Part shown: positions 53,150 through 56,558 of the stretch, one piece after another | Position numbering within the stretch: position 1 is the stretch's first letter | Layout of the letters: every line of letters begins with the position of its first letter | From: JAOAFT01 sp035390885 | GTDB taxonomy: Bacteria; Bacteroidota; Ignavibacteria; UBA10030 | Direction: 5' to 3' | Assembly: GCA_035390885.1 (NCBI GenBank) | Contig: DAOOUW010000010.1 | Location: 1 to 56,558 of the forward strand | Length of the DNA stretch: 56,558 bases | Program-made: the position numbers and the translations under genes | The notes under the pieces: model-generated | Told to the model about the DNA's origin: nothing | The model's input: only the letters and a program-made list of their open reading frames with translations | Databases searched by the model: none

Positions 53150-54243
53150 TTCAATTCATTGATAAGTATGTCAAGAATACGTTGCGAAGCACAGCCATCG
53201 CCGTATGGGTTCTGCACTGCATCAACCTTTCGAGGTTGCTGAATTTGCCTACGAAGAGCATTTACAATTTTCTCTTTCTTAGTACCTACCAATTCCGAAA
53301 ATCCAAGTTCCACGCTCTCCATTCTTTCTGTAACATCCCGCATTACAATTGTATATTTACCAAATGAAGGGGCTTCTTCCTGAATTCCTCCAGAATCAGT
53401 AATTACAAAATGACAATTCTTAAGTAACGTAAGTAACTCTAAATATGGAACCGGCGGAATAAGATGAATATTTTTAACTGCACCAAGGATGCGATAAACA
53501 ATACCGGAAACATTTGGATTAAGATGTACAGGATACACAAAACAATAATGAGGAAATTCTTCAGCGCATTGTTTCAATGCTTCACAAATATTCTGGAATC
53601 CTTCTCCAAAACTTTCTCTCCGATGTCCGGTTACCAGAACATACGGTTTCTCAAGCGATGGCACAATTTTATCGAACCCATTTAGAGGATGTAACTCAGT
53701 TAGAATATTTAAAGCGTCCACAATGGTATTACCAGTCACATAAATCGATTGCGCCTTTACACCTTCATTGAGAAGATTCTGTTTTGCTTTTTCTGTCGGC
53801 GCAAAATTAAAACGAGCAAGACAAGAAATGACTCTTCTGTTTAATTCCTCCGGATAGGGGGCATCGAGATTGAAGCTCCGCAGACCTGCTTCAATGTGTC
53901 CAACAGGGATCTTCATATTGAAACAAGCTAGGCCTGTCATAGCTGCGGTCGTTGTATCACCTTGAACAAGTACCGCATCAGGATGAATTTCTTCAACAAA
54001 AGCAGGAAGTTTTGCAAAGACAGATTCAGCAATCATATTTAGCGTCTGATTTGGGCGCATAATATGCAAATCGCACTGTGGTTGAATATCGAACACTTCT
54101 AAAGCTTCCTGCGCCATTGTTGTATGCTGACCCGTAAGACAATACACAACATTCACAGTATCTCGCTTACGTGCTTCAAGCACGATTGGAGCAGTTTTAA
54201 TAATCTCAGGCCTTGTACCGGCAACGATAAGGAGAGTAAGCAT
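53146..54243 (-). CDS. wecB: UDP-N-acetylglucosamine 2-epimerase (non-hydrolysing)
   Basis: 365-residue GT-B-like epimerase giving UDP-ManNAc. Signatures: LLIVAGTRPEIIKTAPIVLE, LTGQHTTMAQEALEVF, VLVQGDTTTAAMTG, VGHIEAGLRSFNLDAPYPEE, VTGHRRESFGEGF and TDSGGIQEEAPSFGK. Length is standard. Supplies a ManNAc-derived sugar for the surface polysaccharide. Confidence 0.95.
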   Translation of the reverse strand: MLTLLIVAGTRPEIIKTAPIVLEARKRDTVNVVYCLTGQHTTMAQEALEVFDIQPQCDLHIMRPNQTLNMIAESVFAKLPAFVEEIHPDAVLVQGDTTTAAMTGLACFNMKIPVGHIEAGLRSFNLDAPYPEELNRRVISCLARFNFAPTEKAKQNLLNEGVKAQSIYVTGNTIVDALNILTELHPLNGFDKIVPSLEKPYVLVTGHRRESFGEGFQNICEALKQCAEEFPHYCFVYPVHLNPNVSGIVYRILGAVKNIHLIPPVPYLELLTLLKNCHFVITDSGGIQEEAPSFGKYTIVMRDVTERMESVELGFSELVGTKKEKIVNALRRQIQQPRKVDAVQNPYGDGCASQRILDILINELK

Positions 54244-54267
54244 AAGTTATTTAGTATACAACAAATC

Positions 54268-55059
54268 TCATCTTTTTAATTGAAAATTATACTTTCTATA
54301 AAGATAAATAATTCCTTTAAAATGTTGTAAAGATATATATGAAAAAATATTTTTTTTGGTCACCCTTTGTTCAAAATGTATCATAGTTGTATTTGGATAG
54401 TAATAGACTTTCCAATTATTTTTCCAGAGTCTTAAACAAAAATCGATATCTTCTGGCCCATAAAAAATTTTATCATCGTAGAGTCCAACTTCTTTTATCG
54501 CTTTTGAACGTATAAACTGACAAGCACCAATTATATAATCAACTTCTCTGATTTCATTATGATCCCAATCCTGCATTATATGGTAATATAAAGTCTTGGA
54601 CTTTTTTATCTTTGGAATAAATTCTAATCTTCGAAATATAAATGAATTTATAGTCGGGAATCGCTTACAAGAATACTGAAGCTGAAAATTTTTATCGACT
54701 AATTTACAGCCAACAACTCCACATGAAGGCGTTTTTTCCATAAAATCATACATTTTCTGAATACTGTTTTCCACCAATACCATATCAGCATCCATTATAA
54801 GGATATAATTACCCTTTGCTTTCAATATACCCTGATTTCGCGCTGGCGCAACCCCACGATTTTCAGAATTACTGATAAGAATAATCTGTGGAAAATGCAT
54901 TTTAATCATTTCAGAGGTGCCATCCTGAGAATTATTGTCAATTACAATTATTTCAAATGTTACTCCATTTGTAAATTCGTAGATAGTTTTTAAGCAATTA
55001 TAAAGATAATCACGCATTCTCCAAGAAATGATTACAATACTAACATCAGGATTTACCAT
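54268..55059 (-). CDS. GT2 glycosyltransferase (rhamnosyltransferase-like)
   Basis: 263 residues: VSIVIISWRMRDYLYNCLKT, VIDNNSQDGTSEM, NRGVAPARNQGILKAKGNYI, MDADMVL (DxD) and GPEDIDFCLRLWKNNWKVYY. A single GT-A domain without membrane helices. Overlaps the upstream GT4 gene by 7 bases. Confidence 0.92.
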   Translation of the reverse strand: MVNPDVSIVIISWRMRDYLYNCLKTIYEFTNGVTFEIIVIDNNSQDGTSEMIKMHFPQIILISNSENRGVAPARNQGILKAKGNYILIMDADMVLVENSIQKMYDFMEKTPSCGVVGCKLVDKNFQLQYSCKRFPTINSFIFRRLEFIPKIKKSKTLYYHIMQDWDHNEIREVDYIIGACQFIRSKAIKEVGLYDDKIFYGPEDIDFCLRLWKNNWKVYYYPNTTMIHFEQRVTKKNIFSYISLQHFKGIIYLYRKYNFQLKR

Positions 55060-56174
55060 TGTTGCTTCCCTAAAGCATTAAAAATGGAAATGAATTCATT
55101 AACCATTCTTTCTTTGCTGAAACTTTGAGCTCGATCTAAAGCTTTTTTTTGAACTGTCATATAGAATTCCTTATTTTCAATTAATTTTTCAATATCTTCT
55201 GCTATTCCTTTATAATCATAAGGATCGCGAAATAACCCTCCATCGCCTACAATCTCTTTAATAGATGTCCTGTTAGAGGCGATAACTGGTAAACCACATT
55301 GCATAGCCTCGAGAGCAGGGATTCCAAATCCTTCATATAAAGAAGGAAGAATAAAAACGTCAGAAATATTATAGATTCTGTTCAAAGAGAAATCATCTAC
55401 TTTCGAAATATACATCACATTTTCTCTTTTTTCGATTTCAGGTATTAATTTATCACTACCATATCCCTTATTCCCTATCAATAAGAATTGAACATCGCTT
55501 CTCCTTTTAATCATTTCATCAGCCACATTTAAGATACCTTGAATATTTTTTCTGTTCTCAATCATCCCTACATAAAGTACAACATATTGAAAAAGCTGAA
55601 GTGATTCTTTTACCTTTCGTTTTTCTTCTTCACTCAGATGTAAAGGGTAAAATTTTCTACTTACACTTAAAGGAACTACTCTAATCTTTTTCTCATCCAC
55701 ATTATAATGCTGCATAATATCTTGCTTTGAAAATTCAGATACTGTAATAATTACATCGCTTATCCGTAGAGAGAAATACGAAAATAATGTTAAATAGTAT
55801 CTATATACTGGAGGTAAAAAATTTTTATCTTTTCTAAAAATAACATCATGAACTACAGAAATATATTTACATCTGCTTAATTTCAATAATGGGACAACCT
55901 GATTGATAGAAAGTAATATGTCAATTTTATGCCTTTTCAAATAAAAAGGGAGGATCAAATTGTTCCAGATCGGGGAGAATATTTTCTGAGGAATAATATT
56001 CCCAATTGTTGATACATTTGTGTAATAATTATTACATTTTATTGGCTTGTACGTAAATAAATAATATCTATTTTCTTTGTCAAAATGTGGTATTTCGTCG
56101 AGCAATAGTTCTAATACTCTGCCAATTCCTGTAATACGTCTTTCCAATAGTCTAGCATCTATACCTATGTTCAT
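55053..56174 (-). CDS. GT4 (group 1) glycosyltransferase
   Basis: 373-residue GT-B retaining glycosyltransferase. N-terminal MNIGIDARLLERRITGIGRV; donor-binding EX7E region in PSLYEGFGIPALEAMQCGLP; VLYVGMIENRKNIQGIL is the typical linker. Probably a mannosyl- or glucosyltransferase in repeat-unit assembly. Locally more A+T-rich than the left part of the window, as usual for surface polysaccharide genes. Confidence 0.93.
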   Translation of the reverse strand: MNIGIDARLLERRITGIGRVLELLLDEIPHFDKENRYYLFTYKPIKCNNYYTNVSTIGNIIPQKIFSPIWNNLILPFYLKRHKIDILLSINQVVPLLKLSRCKYISVVHDVIFRKDKNFLPPVYRYYLTLFSYFSLRISDVIITVSEFSKQDIMQHYNVDEKKIRVVPLSVSRKFYPLHLSEEEKRKVKESLQLFQYVVLYVGMIENRKNIQGILNVADEMIKRRSDVQFLLIGNKGYGSDKLIPEIEKRENVMYISKVDDFSLNRIYNISDVFILPSLYEGFGIPALEAMQCGLPVIASNRTSIKEIVGDGGLFRDPYDYKGIAEDIEKLIENKEFYMTVQKKALDRAQSFSKERMVNEFISIFNALGKQQW

Positions 56175-56193
56175 AATACTAATCAGTGTATAT

Positions 56194-56558
56194 TTATGGA
56201 ATGGTATTTCTTAATTGATTTTTAAATAAGTACCTAAAAGCTTTGATTTTTTGTTTAGATTTCTCTGAATTCTTTGGCCATAGAACAATCCAAATAAATG
56301 TTTGGACGATCATTTGTAGCAGTAAAAGAAAAATAAAAATTTGCTTATGGATGCCTTTATAATGCTTTGATATAAGAATATATTTGCTAGCATAAGTGCG
56401 GATCGTATACAAGTAATAATCTTTTTTCCCTGAGACACTCCCAACATGATAAATTTTTGCTGATGGGAAATAAACGACCCTTAATCCTGAATTTAGAATC
56501 CTTTTGCATAAGTCAACCTCCTCATAAAACATAAAAAAATCTTCATCAAATTCTCCAA
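56194..56558 (-). CDS. GT2 glycosyltransferase, C-terminal part (5' end beyond window)
   Basis: The frame is open to the right edge: the last visible codons read GEFDEDFFMFYEEVDLCKRI, the acceptor-site region of rhamnosyltransferase-like GT2 enzymes, so the internal Met at 56532 is not the start. A C-terminal hydrophobic segment (IFIFLLLLQMIVQTFIWIVL) suggests membrane attachment. Next gene of the polysaccharide cluster. Confidence 0.85.
   Translation of the reverse strand, partial: GEFDEDFFMFYEEVDLCKRILNSGLRVVYFPSAKIYHVGSVSGKKDYYLYTIRTYASKYILISKHYKGIHKQIFIFLLLLQMIVQTFIWIVLWPKNSEKSKQKIKAFRYLFKNQLRNTIP

Noticed and set aside
1..56558. CRISPR arrays, tRNA/rRNA genes, insertion sequences and prophage genes
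   Set aside because: Scanned the gaps for regularly spaced repeats, cloverleaf/CCA patterns and transposase or phage proteins; none was convincing by eye.

Overview
The window looks like a chromosomal stretch from a member of the Fibrobacteres-Chlorobi-Bacteroidetes (FCB) group, most like an Ignavibacteria/Kapabacteria-type bacterium. The evidence: two secreted peptidases end in a type IX secretion (T9SS) sorting domain with the 'FPNPFNP' signature; a surface-type lipoprotein has an acidic export signal after its lipobox; a Bacteroidetes-type serine palmitoyltransferase is present; base composition is moderately A+T-rich. Shine-Dalgarno sequences (AAGGAG, GGAGG) are common, and visible promoters are of the TTGACA/TATATT kind rather than the Bacteroidia TAnnTTTG kind. 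The genus assignment is inference only.

Left part (1-13717, + strand): mostly housekeeping. serS, a two-gene heterodimeric ABC exporter and a DEDDh exonuclease are followed by a 225-bp inverted-repeat-bounded, REP/MITE-like intergenic element. Then comes a dense operon of yggS, divIVA, purine nucleoside phosphorylase, a DUF2905 membrane protein, ileS, a DksA-like zinc-finger protein with a histone-H1-like tail, lspA and rluD. IleRS carries a swapped GIHH signature, the form associated with extreme mupirocin resistance. A cas6 relic lies behind rluD, with no CRISPR array in sight.

Middle part (14193-31611): a large membrane protein with a degenerate class III cyclase domain, a TolB-like domain and TPRs; malic enzyme fused to a phosphotransacetylase-like domain; a surface lipoprotein with Ig/FN3 domains; and a candidate sphingolipid locus. 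That locus has serine palmitoyltransferase, a GNAT-like acyltransferase, branched-chain aminotransferase, a cyclic-nucleotide-binding protein and a universal stress protein in one operon, with a divergent NAD-dependent epimerase/reductase that begins at a rare ATT codon. Phosphate uptake (pit plus DUF47 partner), purE, Sua5 and a KduD-like dehydrogenase follow.

Right part (31850-56558, mainly - strand): a secreted-protease operon (lipoprotein, M30-like metalloprotease, stand-alone subtilase-propeptide-like protein, S8 subtilase). Next is an M24 peptidase/thioredoxin-like/small-protein operon. Then comes a sharply bounded four-gene operon of two paralogous D-Ala-D-Ala-ligase-like ATP-grasp enzymes, a GNAT acetyltransferase and a lysine 2,3-aminomutase that keeps both lysine-specificity aspartates. 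I consider this the best candidate for an undescribed pathway, producing a beta-lysine-containing small peptide or amide. After a degenerate Mut7-C protein come a flippase, a thioesterase, accA and an exopolysaccharide/O-antigen cluster (GT2/GT4 glycosyltransferases, wecB, sugar aminotransferase, polyprenyl glycosylphosphotransferase) that runs off the right edge.

No tRNA, rRNA, CRISPR array, insertion sequence or prophage gene was recognised. All family assignments come from reading motifs; no database search was run.
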